NCBI GenBank assembly: GCA_959604475.1 | Contig: CAUHBX010000094.1 | Coordinates: 1 to 5,255 of the forward strand | Direction: 5' to 3' | Length of the DNA: 5,255 nucleotides | DNA from: an uncultured Eubacteriales bacterium | GTDB lineage: Bacteria > Bacillota > Clostridia > Lachnospirales > Anaerotignaceae | Part shown: piece after piece, positions 1 through 5,255 of the stretch | Position numbering within the stretch: position 1 is the stretch's first letter | How the letters are laid out: each line of letters starts with the position of its first letter | Program-made: the position numbers and the translations under genes | The notes under the pieces: generated by a model | The model's input: the letters and a program-made list of their open reading frames with translations, nothing else | Database searches by the model: none | What the model was told of the DNA's origin: nothing

Positions 1-823
1 GCTTTGTATCAATATACGGTCCCTGAGTAGTGAACAGTTCTCTGACTTCCTTATTGAGAAAATCCATATTTGTTTTATAATAGTCCTCAGTACTTGAACC
101 CACATTGCTCCAATAGCCCGTAAATTCATAGCCGTATATTTTAAGCCTTCTTCTCAGCCTGACGATGATGTCTCTGACAAAGTCATATCTGCCCTCGGCA
201 ACAATACTTTCAAGCAAGTCTATCAGAAGTTCTCTTCCGATTATATAAATGCCTAAAGACGCGCAGTCTGACTGTGGGTCAAGAGGCTTTTCCTCAAAAT
301 CATATATCCTGCTGTTATTATCCATCTGCATAATTCCGTATTTATAAAGCATGTCATTCTCCATCCTTTTATAAACAACGGTTAGGTCAGCGCCCTTATC
401 CTTATGAAAAGCAAGAATTTTCTTAAAGTTCATTTTGTAAATAGAGTCGCCAGATGAGATAACCACATACTGCTCGTTGCTCCTCTTAAGGAATGCGATA
501 TTTTGATATATTGAATCCGCTGTCCCTCTGAACCATGAGGAGTTATCTTTGCTTGTATATGGCGACAGGACAAAAAGTCCTCCTTTTTTTCTTCCTAAGT
601 CCCACCATTTTGACGAGACAAGATGGTCATGCAGCGACCTTGAGTTATACTGGGTTATTACGGCTATTTTCCCTATTCCTGATGCGGTCATACTGCTTAA
701 GGGAAAATCTATCGCCCTGTAGCTGCCGCCTACAGGCATAGCAGCAGTAGCACGGAAAGCGGTAAGGTCTCCCATACGCATTTCGCTGTTTCCTCCAGCC
801 AATATAATACCTACAGCTTTCAT
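1..823 (-). CDS. glgD: Glucose-1-phosphate adenylyltransferase regulatory subunit GlgD (partial, 3' end beyond window)
   Basis: I translated this frame from the ATG at 823-821 to the left edge: about 274 uninterrupted codons of a family usually near 370, so the C-terminal part (mostly the left-handed beta-helix) is missing. The protein opens [12 protein letters not shown] and then reads [19 protein letters not shown] (about residues 24-42), [49 protein letters not shown] and FEEKP, which is the clostridial GlgD pattern. Compared with neighbouring GlgC, the nucleotide loop GGxGxRL is degenerate (GGNSEMRM). That fits the family view of GlgD as a non-catalytic or weakly catalytic partner that modulates GlgC in ADP-glucose synthesis for glycogen. 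The start is fixed by a GGGAGG ribosome site at 834-839 inside the end of glgC and by an ATGA overlap with the glgC stop, suggesting translational coupling. Identity is confident; the subunit role is from family knowledge. Confidence 0.95.
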   Translation of the reverse strand, partial: MKAVGIILAGGNSEMRMGDLTAFRATAAMPVGGSYRAIDFPLSSMTASGIGKIAVITQYNSRSLHDHLVSSKWWDLGRKKGGLFVLSPYTSKDNSSWFRGTADSIYQNIAFLKRSNEQYVVISSGDSIYKMNFKKILAFHKDKGADLTVVYKRMENDMLYKYGIMQMDNNSRIYDFEEKPLDPQSDCASLGIYIIGRELLIDLLESIVAEGRYDFVRDIIVRLRRRLKIYGYEFTGYWSNVGSSTEDYYKTNMDFLNKEVRELFTTQGPYIDTK

Positions 824-2103
824 ACTCTCACTTCCTCCCGTACAACAGATTTACCGCTGCTTACAAAGCCGTCCGGATAGTCCTCCGCCTTTGTTTCTCC
901 ATATACGACGCAGTTCTTTCCTATTCTTACTCCCGGCGGAATTACGGTATTTTCCCCGGCTACGGTTATTCCTGTATTATAAATATTAGGTTTATCCTCA
1001 TTAGGAATGTTATCTCCAATTCCGAGCATGGAGCCTTCCCCTATTACAGTATTTCTGTCTATAATGCATCTTTCCAATACAGCGCCTTTTTTCACCACTA
1101 CATTCTCCATTATAATGGAGTCTCTTATAACGGCCCCTTCTTCAACGGTAACGTCCGGCCCAAGAACAGAAGAATATACCTCTCCATAGATTTCACAGCC
1201 CTCCGAAGCTATTGACTGTTTTACTTTAGCTCCCTTTGCCACATACTGGGGCGGCTGCTTTTCCATATTGGTATATATTTTCCAAAATTTATCATAGAAA
1301 TTAAATTCCGGTATTGTTTTTATCAGCTCCATATTTGCCTGCCAGTAGGATTCGATAGTTCCTACATCTTTCCAGTAATCACTGAAGCGGTACGCATAAA
1401 GCGTCTCTCCGTCAGCAAGCATTTTAGGAATAATATGCATTCCAAAATCGCTGTTTGCGTGAACCTTATTGTCATCTATGAGAGCCTGCCGAAGCTTTTT
1501 CCAGGTAAAAATATAAATTCCCATAGACGCCAAGTTGCTTTTTGGCTGCGCGGGTTTTTCCTCAAATTCATATATTTTGTCGTCATCCAAGGTATTCATT
1601 ATTCCAAAGCGGCTGGCTTCCTCAATAGGAACCTCTAAAACGGCAATTGTAGCCGTACACTGATTAGCCTTATGGAACTCAAGCATTTTTGAATAGTCCA
1701 TTTTATAAATATGGTCACCTGAAAGTATAAGTACGAATTCCGGGTCATTTCTGTCTATATATTCCAAGTTATGGTATATGGCGTTTGCGGTCCCCATAAA
1801 CCAGTCTCCCATTTCCTCGCCGCCTTTTACATGCGGCGCAAGAATTGTTACGCCTCCGCTTTTTCTGTCTAAATCCCATGGAATACCAATGCCTATATGC
1901 TGATTGAGCATCAGCGGCTGATACTGCGTCAGTACTCCAACGGTGTCAATACCTGAATTAATGCAATTGCTTAGAGGAAAATCAATAATACGGTACTTTC
2001 CTCCGTACCTTACGGCCGGTTTAGCTGTGTTCTTGGTCAATATTCCCAGACGGCTGCCCTGTCCGCCTGCAAGGAGTAAAGCCATTATTTCCTTTTGTTC
2101 CAT
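820..2103 (-). CDS. glgC: Glucose-1-phosphate adenylyltransferase catalytic subunit GlgC
   Basis: Catalyses ATP + glucose-1-phosphate to ADP-glucose + pyrophosphate, the committed step of bacterial glycogen synthesis, in the cytoplasm. At 427 aa it is normal for the family. The N-terminal nucleotidyltransferase domain shows GGQGSRL (about 13-19), the AKPAV / [14 protein letters not shown] block (27-47), [12 protein letters not shown] (101-112), SGDHIY (128-133; D130 aligns with the catalytic Asp of E. coli GlgC), FEEKP (180-184; K183 aligns with the glucose-1-phosphate Lys) and DYWKDVGT (242-249). The C-terminal third has hexapeptide-like repeats of a left-handed beta-helix. The frame is open to an ATG at 2202, but I chose the ATG at 2103: it begins [14 protein letters not shown], as family members do, and has GGGAGG at 2111-2116 with 7-nt spacing. 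The extra 33 residues look like translated leader. The stop overlaps the glgD start (ATGA, 820-823), so the two are one operon. Confidence 0.97.
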   Translation of the reverse strand: MEQKEIMALLLAGGQGSRLGILTKNTAKPAVRYGGKYRIIDFPLSNCINSGIDTVGVLTQYQPLMLNQHIGIGIPWDLDRKSGGVTILAPHVKGGEEMGDWFMGTANAIYHNLEYIDRNDPEFVLILSGDHIYKMDYSKMLEFHKANQCTATIAVLEVPIEEASRFGIMNTLDDDKIYEFEEKPAQPKSNLASMGIYIFTWKKLRQALIDDNKVHANSDFGMHIIPKMLADGETLYAYRFSDYWKDVGTIESYWQANMELIKTIPEFNFYDKFWKIYTNMEKQPPQYVAKGAKVKQSIASEGCEIYGEVYSSVLGPDVTVEEGAVIRDSIIMENVVVKKGAVLERCIIDRNTVIGEGSMLGIGDNIPNEDKPNIYNTGITVAGENTVIPPGVRIGKNCVVYGETKAEDYPDGFVSSGKSVVREEVRV

Positions 2104-2110
2104 AATATCG

Positions 2111-2116
2111 CCTCCC
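2111..2116 (-). promoter_or_regulatory. glgC ribosome binding site
   Basis: GGGAGG on the minus strand, 7 nt before the ATG at 2103-2101. It decides the glgC start in favour of the 427-residue protein over the longer frame beginning at 2202, which has no comparable site. Confidence 0.85.
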
Positions 2117-2120
2117 GTGT

Positions 2121-2136
2121 AGTCCTTGCAAAGACT
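2121..2136. promoter_or_regulatory. 16-bp imperfect palindrome at the predicted glgC transcription start
   Basis: AGTCCTTGCAAAGACT matches its own reverse complement at 14 of 16 positions, centred on TTGCAA. It lies directly between the candidate glgC -10 (2137-2142) and the ribosome site (2111-2116), where a repressor would block initiation. In the transcript it could also fold into a short stem (AGUC/GACU plus a G-U and a U-A pair) with a UGCA loop. No regulator family is recognised. The operator role is inference. Confidence 0.4.
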
Positions 2137-2165
2137 TTTATAAGTATTACACACAATTTTGCGAA
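2137..2165 (-). promoter_or_regulatory. Candidate glgC-glgD promoter
   Basis: On the minus strand TTCGCA (2165-2160, 4 of 6 to TTGACA) is followed after exactly 17 nt by TATAAA (2142-2137, 5 of 6 to TATAAT). This would start transcription near 2130 and give a leader of about 27 nt. A competing candidate further upstream is TTCAAA (2210-2205), 17 nt, TATATT (2187-2182). The DNA is A/T-rich, so neither is secure. Confidence 0.35.
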
Positions 2166-2241
2166 CATGTACATACTTACAAATATATAATGATATTACC
2201 ATAATTTGAATAAATAAAAAATAGTATTATTTCACCAAAAA

Positions 2242-2261
2242 GACATATAAAATTTTATGTC
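2242..2261. repeat. Inverted repeat GACATA-N8-TATGTC in the glgC/murC spacer
   Basis: Two perfect 6-bp arms (2242-2247 and 2256-2261) flank TAAAATTT. On the minus strand the hairpin is followed by a run of five T, a weak terminator shape, but a terminator makes little sense between divergent genes. A regulator site is the alternative. The A/T content makes chance formation plausible. Confidence 0.3.
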
Positions 2262-2285
2262 CCGTTTTAATCAGAGTTATTCTAT

Positions 2286-2314
2286 AATCTAGTAGATTTT
2301 ATTTACATAATGTA
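2286..2314. promoter_or_regulatory. Two short palindromes at the murC -35 (possible operator)
   Basis: AATCTA-G-TAGATT (2286-2298) and TACAT-A-ATGTA (2304-2314) are perfect odd-centred inverted repeats four bases from the start and across most of the murC -35 element (2302-2307). The second resembles the TACA-N2-TGTA core known for BlaI/MecI and CopY repressors, but has three central bases instead of two. An operator role is inference. Confidence 0.3.
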
Positions 2315-2330
2315 GTATACTTTCTACTAT
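2302..2330 (+). promoter_or_regulatory. Predicted sigma-A-type promoter for murC
   Basis: TTTACA (2302-2307) and TACTAT (2325-2330) are separated by 17 nt. Transcription would start near 2337, giving a leader of about 38 nt before the murC ATG. This is the best-matching promoter in the spacer. A perfect TATAAT at 2283-2288 lacks a credible -35. Confidence 0.6.
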
Positions 2331-2374
2331 ATGTTTAGATTAAAACTAATAATAAATAGAGGAAGTAGTTAATA

Positions 2375-3757
2375 ATGAATGTTAATCTTGAAAACAATAC
2401 CCAGCATATACATTTTGTTGGTATCGGCGGCATAAGCATGTCCGGCCTTGCAGAGATACTCAATTATGAAGGCTTTAAGGTTTCAGGCTCAGATATTAAA
2501 GATTCGGCCATAACCGAAAGACTTAAAAAGCAGGGTATTAAGGTTATTATTGGCCAAAAGTCTGATAATATTGAGAATGATACAAATATTGTTGTTTATA
2601 CGGCCGCAGTAAAGCATGACAATCCCGAAATTCTGGAAGCGGAAAAGCGTGGTATTTGTATAATCGAAAGGGCAACCCTTCTTGGCGCGATTATGGACAG
2701 ATACAAAAACAGCATTGCAGTATCCGGCACACTCGGGAAAACAACAACAACATCAATGATATCTGAGATAGTAATGTCCGCAAAGCTTGACCCCACTATT
2801 ACAGTCGGCGGAATATTAAAATCCATCGGGGGAAATATCCGCGTAGGTTCGTCCGAGTATTTTGTTGCCGAGGCATGTGAGTATTTTGACAGCTTTCTGC
2901 ACTTTAAACCATTTGTAGGCGTTGTACTCACTATTGACGCCGACCATTTAGATTATTTCAAAAACATTGAAAATATTCGCAGTTCTTTCCACAAATTCGC
3001 AGAAAATATATCTGAAGGCGGAGCTTTAGTAATAAATACCGCCATAGAAAACTATAAAGAGATAATAAAAGACCTCAAGCCGAGGGTTATAACCTATGGA
3101 AGCCATGATGAAGCCGCTGATGTCACAGCCAAAGGAATATCTATATCCGCAATGGGAACTTACAGCTTTGATATTTTCTATAAAGGAAGCTATCAGTGCC
3201 ATGTCTCTTTAAATGTTCCCGGAAGGCACAATGTTGACAACGCACTTGCTGCGTATGCCGCGGCGCTTGTATTTGATATTGAAAGCAAATATATTGTGGA
3301 GGGCCTGGAAAATTATCACGGAACAGACAGACGTTTCCAATACAAAGGGAAATTTAATGGTGTTACGGTTATTGATGATTACGCACATCATCCAACGGAA
3401 GTAAAGGCTACTTTAGCCGCTGCTAAAAATATAGATAAAAACAGGCTTTGGTGCATATTTCAGCCCCATACGTTTTCAAGAACCTATAACCTTTTGGATG
3501 AATTTGCAGAGGCTTTTTATGACGCCGATAAAATAGTTGTAGCCGATATCTATGCGGCAAGGGAAAAAGACACAGGTCTTATCAATTCTAATGTCCTGGT
3601 TGAGCGAATTAAGAAAATGGGAAAAGATGCCATATATATCGGTGACTTCCCGGCAATAAAAGATTATATTCAGCGCAACTGTTCAGAAGGGGATCTGTTG
3701 ATAACTATGGGTGCCGGAGATGTTTATTTAATCGGCGAAGACCTAGTAAAACAATAA
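2375..3757 (+). CDS. murC: UDP-N-acetylmuramate--L-alanine ligase MurC
   Basis: ATP-dependent cytoplasmic ligase joining L-Ala to UDP-MurNAc, the first amino-acid step of the peptidoglycan stem peptide. At 460 aa it is full length. The N-terminal UDP-binding domain has HFVGIGGISMSGLA (13-26). The central ATPase domain has the P-loop with K122, EACEYFDSFL with E166, and DADHLDYF with H191. Next come HNVDNALAAYAA (N286, N289), TDRRF (R319/R320) and DDYAHHPTEV (D334, D335). The C-terminal domain has FQPHTFSRT and ends MGAGDVYLIGEDL. The family-invariant catalytic and binding residues are present, but two usually conserved neighbours differ: the P-loop reads GTLGKTTTT where MurC normally has GTHGKT (L120), and LTIDADH replaces LNIDADH (T186). 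The start is supported by AGAGGAAG at 2358-2365. Transcribed alone from its own promoter and ended by the terminator at 3855-3892. Probably functional. Confidence 0.96.
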   Translation: MNVNLENNTQHIHFVGIGGISMSGLAEILNYEGFKVSGSDIKDSAITERLKKQGIKVIIGQKSDNIENDTNIVVYTAAVKHDNPEILEAEKRGICIIERATLLGAIMDRYKNSIAVSGTLGKTTTTSMISEIVMSAKLDPTITVGGILKSIGGNIRVGSSEYFVAEACEYFDSFLHFKPFVGVVLTIDADHLDYFKNIENIRSSFHKFAENISEGGALVINTAIENYKEIIKDLKPRVITYGSHDEAADVTAKGISISAMGTYSFDIFYKGSYQCHVSLNVPGRHNVDNALAAYAAALVFDIESKYIVEGLENYHGTDRRFQYKGKFNGVTVIDDYAHHPTEVKATLAAAKNIDKNRLWCIFQPHTFSRTYNLLDEFAEAFYDADKIVVADIYAAREKDTGLINSNVLVERIKKMGKDAIYIGDFPAIKDYIQRNCSEGDLLITMGAGDVYLIGEDLVKQ

Positions 3758-3758
3758 G

Positions 3759-3799
3759 TTATCCACAATGTCCACAGAGTTATAAACAGATTTTACACA
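3759..3799 (+). promoter_or_regulatory. DnaA-box cluster immediately downstream of murC
   Basis: A perfect consensus DnaA box, TTATCCACA, lies at 3759-3767, just after the murC stop. Three degenerate 9-mers follow in the same orientation, each 7 of 9: ATGTCCACA (3768-3776), TTATAAACA (3780-3788) and TTTTACACA (3791-3799). Further 7-of-9 copies lie at 3912-3920, 3996-4004 and 4008-4016. DnaA binds such sites at oriC and at regulatory loci. No dnaA, dnaN or clear unwinding element is in view, so a role is inference. Confidence 0.5.
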
Positions 3800-3813
3800 C
3801 AAATCCGATTTGT
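3799..3813. repeat. 15-bp palindrome ACAAATC-C-GATTTGT
   Basis: Perfect 7-bp arms around one central base, sharing its first base with the last DnaA-like 9-mer and followed by an A/T-rich stretch at 3819-3842. The one-base centre is too tight for an RNA hairpin, so a protein-binding site is more natural. No family recognised. Confidence 0.4.
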
Positions 3814-3854
3814 CAACGGTTTTTTAAGAAAAAAATAATTTCGTCATAACGTAG

Positions 3855-3892
3855 AAAATACCGCTTTTGAATACACTCAAAAGCGGTATTTT
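3855..3892. terminator. Strong rho-independent terminator between convergent murC and the acyltransferase gene, probably bidirectional
   Basis: A perfect 16-bp stem, AAAATACCGCTTTTGA (3855-3870) paired with 3877-3892, has a 6-nt loop (ATACAC). Its stem centre contains ACCGC/GCGGT, and the plus strand ends in a T run (3889-3893). Read leftward, the stem ends in TTTTC, so it can also stop transcripts from rlmH and the acyltransferase gene. It lies about 100 nt after the murC stop and about 120 nt after the acyltransferase stop. Confidence 0.92.
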
Positions 3893-3917
3893 TATTTAAA
3901 TCGACAAATTTTTTTAC

Positions 3918-3947
3918 ACAAAATCTGCGTATTAAACAGAATTTTGT
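3918..3947. repeat. Imperfect hairpin downstream of the acyltransferase gene
   Basis: ACAAAATCTG (3918-3927) pairs with CAGAATTTTGT (3937-3947) with one bulged base and a 9-nt loop. It lies between the acyltransferase stop and the main terminator. Neither side has a clean T run, so it is at most an auxiliary 3'-end stem. Confidence 0.35.
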
Positions 3948-4010
3948 TAATCCTTTCCTTTTTGCCGGACTTAACCCCTTTTATATAGGTTTTTGCTGTC
4001 CACAAGGTTT

Positions 4011-5039
4011 TCAACACCCACTTTTATACAAATTCCGATGTTTTATGCAATCATACGCTCCCCATAGGATAAATGTAATTCCATAGCAAATAATTAATCT
4101 GAACAATAAAAGTTCCCCCTGGCCGGCTTCCATATATCTTGAAGCAAATCCATCCGCAAAGTACAAAAACAGACAGTGTGAAAGATAAATATTGTAGCTC
4201 TGCCTGTTAATCATGCTGAAAAATCTATTATCCACAATTTGTTCTATTTTCCACAGAGAAACTGTGAATACAAATAAAATGGCTGCCGTACAATATATGA
4301 TATGTTTATCCTCCAAATACGGTACGGCTATTATTCCGCTTTTGTCTGCCCATGTTAAAAAACCATCGGAAGCAGCTATAAAAATAAAAAATGCATAAAT
4401 CCAGTGCCGGCAGTTCCTTAAATGTCTCAAAAATTCATTATAGTATTTTCCGGCAAAGCAGCCGCATATCCAATAGAAAATATATTTTATGAAAATCCTG
4501 TCCTCATAAAGAATTTGCGGAGCGAAATATCTGCTGAAAACCACCATTATAGCCAGAGACAAAGGAATTAATATTTTACCGCTGATTTTTTTGACAAGCC
4601 ATATCCACAGCGGCATCAGTACATAAAACTGGACTATAATAACCACAAAAAAAAAATGGCTTATCATATCTCCGACAAGAATATACTTTAAAAGCGCTGG
4701 CGGATTAAAAATAAAATATCCAAACGGCATAAGTGAAAAATAATATATTATATTCCAAATTACATAGGGAACAACTATAGTTTTAAACCTTGTTCTCAAA
4801 AACTTCCCATATTTAAGCCCGCCGTCCCGGTACCGCATAAAATACTTCACGGCACTCAAAAAAATAAAGCCCTGGACAACAAACGACGCCAGTCTGGATG
4901 GTATAAAAACCGCCGCAAACTGCACGATTGTCCTGTCCAAAGCTGAAACTGCCTTTGACAATATATGAATCAGCATTACAAGCAGGCACAAAACAACGTT
5001 TGCAAAATCTATTTCCCTACGCTTTTCCACTGCTATCAT
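4011..5039 (-). CDS. Acyltransferase-3 (AT3) family integral membrane protein
   Basis: A 342-aa, strongly hydrophobic protein with roughly ten membrane segments (about 12-30, 50-66, 87-105, 116-149, 155-172, 183-198, 212-228, 248-263, 282-298, 311-329) and no signal peptide. It resembles AT3 proteins (OafA/WecH type), which move acyl groups onto envelope glycans or lipids. The signs are REIDF with a His 14 residues after the Asp (D11, H25), the basic RTRFK stretch leading to VVPYVIWNIIYY (83-100), and the late SYNIYLSH motif (281-288). The Arg usually found three residues after the Asp (R-x10-H motif) is Asn14, and the F-SG motif is degenerate (FIFLSAVKYF), so catalysis is not assured. The annotated ATG is 4 nt after the rlmH stop but only 2 nt from GAGG. 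A GTG three codons on (5030-5028) has better spacing and gives the more typical start EKRREIDF. Substrate unknown. Confidence 0.8.
   Translation of the reverse strand: MIAVEKRREIDFANVVLCLLVMLIHILSKAVSALDRTIVQFAAVFIPSRLASFVVQGFIFLSAVKYFMRYRDGGLKYGKFLRTRFKTIVVPYVIWNIIYYFSLMPFGYFIFNPPALLKYILVGDMISHFFFVVIIVQFYVLMPLWIWLVKKISGKILIPLSLAIMVVFSRYFAPQILYEDRIFIKYIFYWICGCFAGKYYNEFLRHLRNCRHWIYAFFIFIAASDGFLTWADKSGIIAVPYLEDKHIIYCTAAILFVFTVSLWKIEQIVDNRFFSMINRQSYNIYLSHCLFLYFADGFASRYMEAGQGELLLFRLIICYGITFILWGAYDCIKHRNLYKSGC
4228..4255 (+). promoter_or_regulatory. Second pair of DnaA boxes, inside the acyltransferase gene
   Basis: TTATCCACA (4228-4236, perfect) and TTTTCCACA (4247-4255, 8 of 9) occur in the same orientation, 19 bp apart start to start. 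A further 8-of-9 copy, ATATCCACA, is at 4601-4609. They sit in coding sequence (IVDN, LWK and LWIW codons on the other strand), so they may be codon coincidence. Two perfect boxes in 5 kb is still more than chance predicts. Confidence 0.35.
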
Positions 5040-5043
5040 CGCC

Positions 5044-5061
5044 TCATTTATGGTATGGTTC
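5044..5061 (-). other. rlmH 3' end resembling the SCC attachment-site core
   Basis: The last 18 nt of rlmH, GAACCATACCATAAATGA, match a staphylococcal SCC attB core form (GAAGCATATCATAAATGA, from memory) at 16 of 18 positions. Much of this follows from the conserved PYHK or AYHK ending. I found no second copy in the window that would mark an inserted element, so this is a potential site, not evidence of insertion. Confidence 0.35.
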
Positions 5062-5255
5062 GTTCTTCATAATTTTTATCGCCCTATAAAACTGTTCAAG
5101 CAGTATTACTCTCATCATCTGGTGAGGGAACGTCATTTTTGAAAAGCTAAGCCTGAAATCAGCCCGGACGAGAACTTCTTCTGAAAGCCCCAGCGACCCG
5201 CCGATTACATAAACAATATGACCGCTGCCTCTGACCATTCTCTCGTTTAAAAATT
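5044..5255 (-). CDS. rlmH: 23S rRNA (pseudouridine(1915)-N(3))-methyltransferase RlmH (partial, 5' end beyond window)
   Basis: The frame is open to the right edge with 70 codons visible, about the last 45% of a protein usually near 159 aa. An internal ATG at 5238 is not the start: residues before it (FLNER) continue the family alignment. The visible part carries the SAM-binding [11 protein letters not shown] and the signature [20 protein letters not shown], then YRA, ending NEPYHK as in other RlmH proteins. RlmH is a SPOUT (knotted) dimeric methyltransferase that modifies pseudouridine 1915 in helix 69 of 23S rRNA on the assembled 70S ribosome. It probably leads an operon with the acyltransferase gene 4 nt downstream. 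In Staphylococcus the homologue (orfX) lies near oriC and its 3' end is the SCC attachment site. Confidence 0.96.
   Translation of the reverse strand, partial: FLNERMVRGSGHIVYVIGGSLGLSEEVLVRADFRLSFSKMTFPHQMMRVILLEQFYRAIKIMKNEPYHK

Noticed and set aside
535..741. Rightward open frame of 68 codons
   Set aside because: Lies antisense inside glgD, whose frame is intact and conserved; no ribosome site or recognisable protein.
1007..1638. Two rightward open frames of 60-67 codons (1007-1189, 1435-1638)
   Set aside because: Antisense shadows of glgC with low-complexity or unfamiliar sequence.
2104..2202. N-terminal extension of GlgC from an ATG at 2202
   Set aside because: The 33 extra residues do not resemble GlgC, no ribosome site precedes that ATG, and the ATG at 2103 has an ideal GGGAGG and a family-typical N-terminus. 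The extension also covers the candidate promoter.
2283..2288. Perfect TATAAT as a second murC promoter
   Set aside because: At 16-18 nt upstream the sequence is CCCGTT-like with no -35 resemblance and no extended -10; the 2302-2330 promoter is clearly better.
2596..3404. Open frames of 60-111 codons overlapping murC (2596-2931 and 3209-3391 leftward, 3213-3404 rightward)
   Set aside because: Fully contained in the well-conserved murC coding region, with no independent support.
3758..4016. Declaring this spacer the chromosomal origin
   Set aside because: No dnaA, dnaN, rpmH or other origin-defining gene is visible, only one perfect box lies in the spacer, and no convincing unwinding region or trio array was found.
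4213..4398. Rightward open frame of 61 codons
   Set aside because: Antisense to the acyltransferase gene; no supporting start signal or similarity.
4011..5061. Calling the acyltransferase gene an SCC-like inserted element
   Set aside because: No second copy of the rlmH terminal core, no recombinase gene and no clear base-composition break are visible.
1..5255. CRISPR array, tRNA, rRNA, insertion sequence or riboswitch
   Set aside because: No regular repeat-spacer pattern, cloverleaf, transposase or recognised aptamer core was seen; both spacers are short (271 and 253 bp).

Overview
The window looks like a chromosomal segment from a low-to-moderate GC member of the Firmicutes, most likely a clostridial lineage. 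The reasons are the adjacent glgC-glgD pair (GlgD is essentially a Firmicutes subunit), strong AGGAGG-type ribosome binding sites, clostridial-style MurC and RlmH sequences, and A/T-rich intergenic DNA. No phage, transposon, CRISPR, rRNA or tRNA signature was seen. The taxonomic call is inference from protein style, not a database match.

Layout. Positions 1-2103 hold a leftward operon: glgC (820-2103) followed by glgD, whose 3' part lies beyond the left edge. The two overlap by an ATGA junction. A 271-bp divergent spacer (2104-2374) separates glgC from rightward murC (2375-3757). It carries a good sigma-A-type promoter for murC, a weaker candidate for glgC, and several short palindromes that could be operators. 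A 253-bp convergent spacer (3758-4010) holds a perfect DnaA box followed by degenerate copies, a 15-bp palindrome and a strong, probably bidirectional terminator. A leftward pair fills the rest: rlmH (3' part only, 5044-5255) and, 4 nt after its stop, an acyltransferase-3 family membrane protein (4011-5039).

How the genes work together. GlgC and GlgD form ADP-glucose pyrophosphorylase, the committed step of bacterial glycogen synthesis. MurC adds the first amino acid (L-Ala) to UDP-MurNAc in peptidoglycan synthesis. RlmH methylates pseudouridine 1915 of 23S rRNA. The acyltransferase probably O-acylates an envelope glycan or lipid of unknown identity. These are mainly housekeeping functions and no single new system is evident.

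The points most worth a second look are the DnaA-box cluster after murC, near an rlmH gene (rlmH lies near oriC in several Firmicutes); two substitutions at normally conserved MurC positions; the rlmH 3' end resembling the staphylococcal SCC attachment core; and the palindromes around the glgC and murC promoters.
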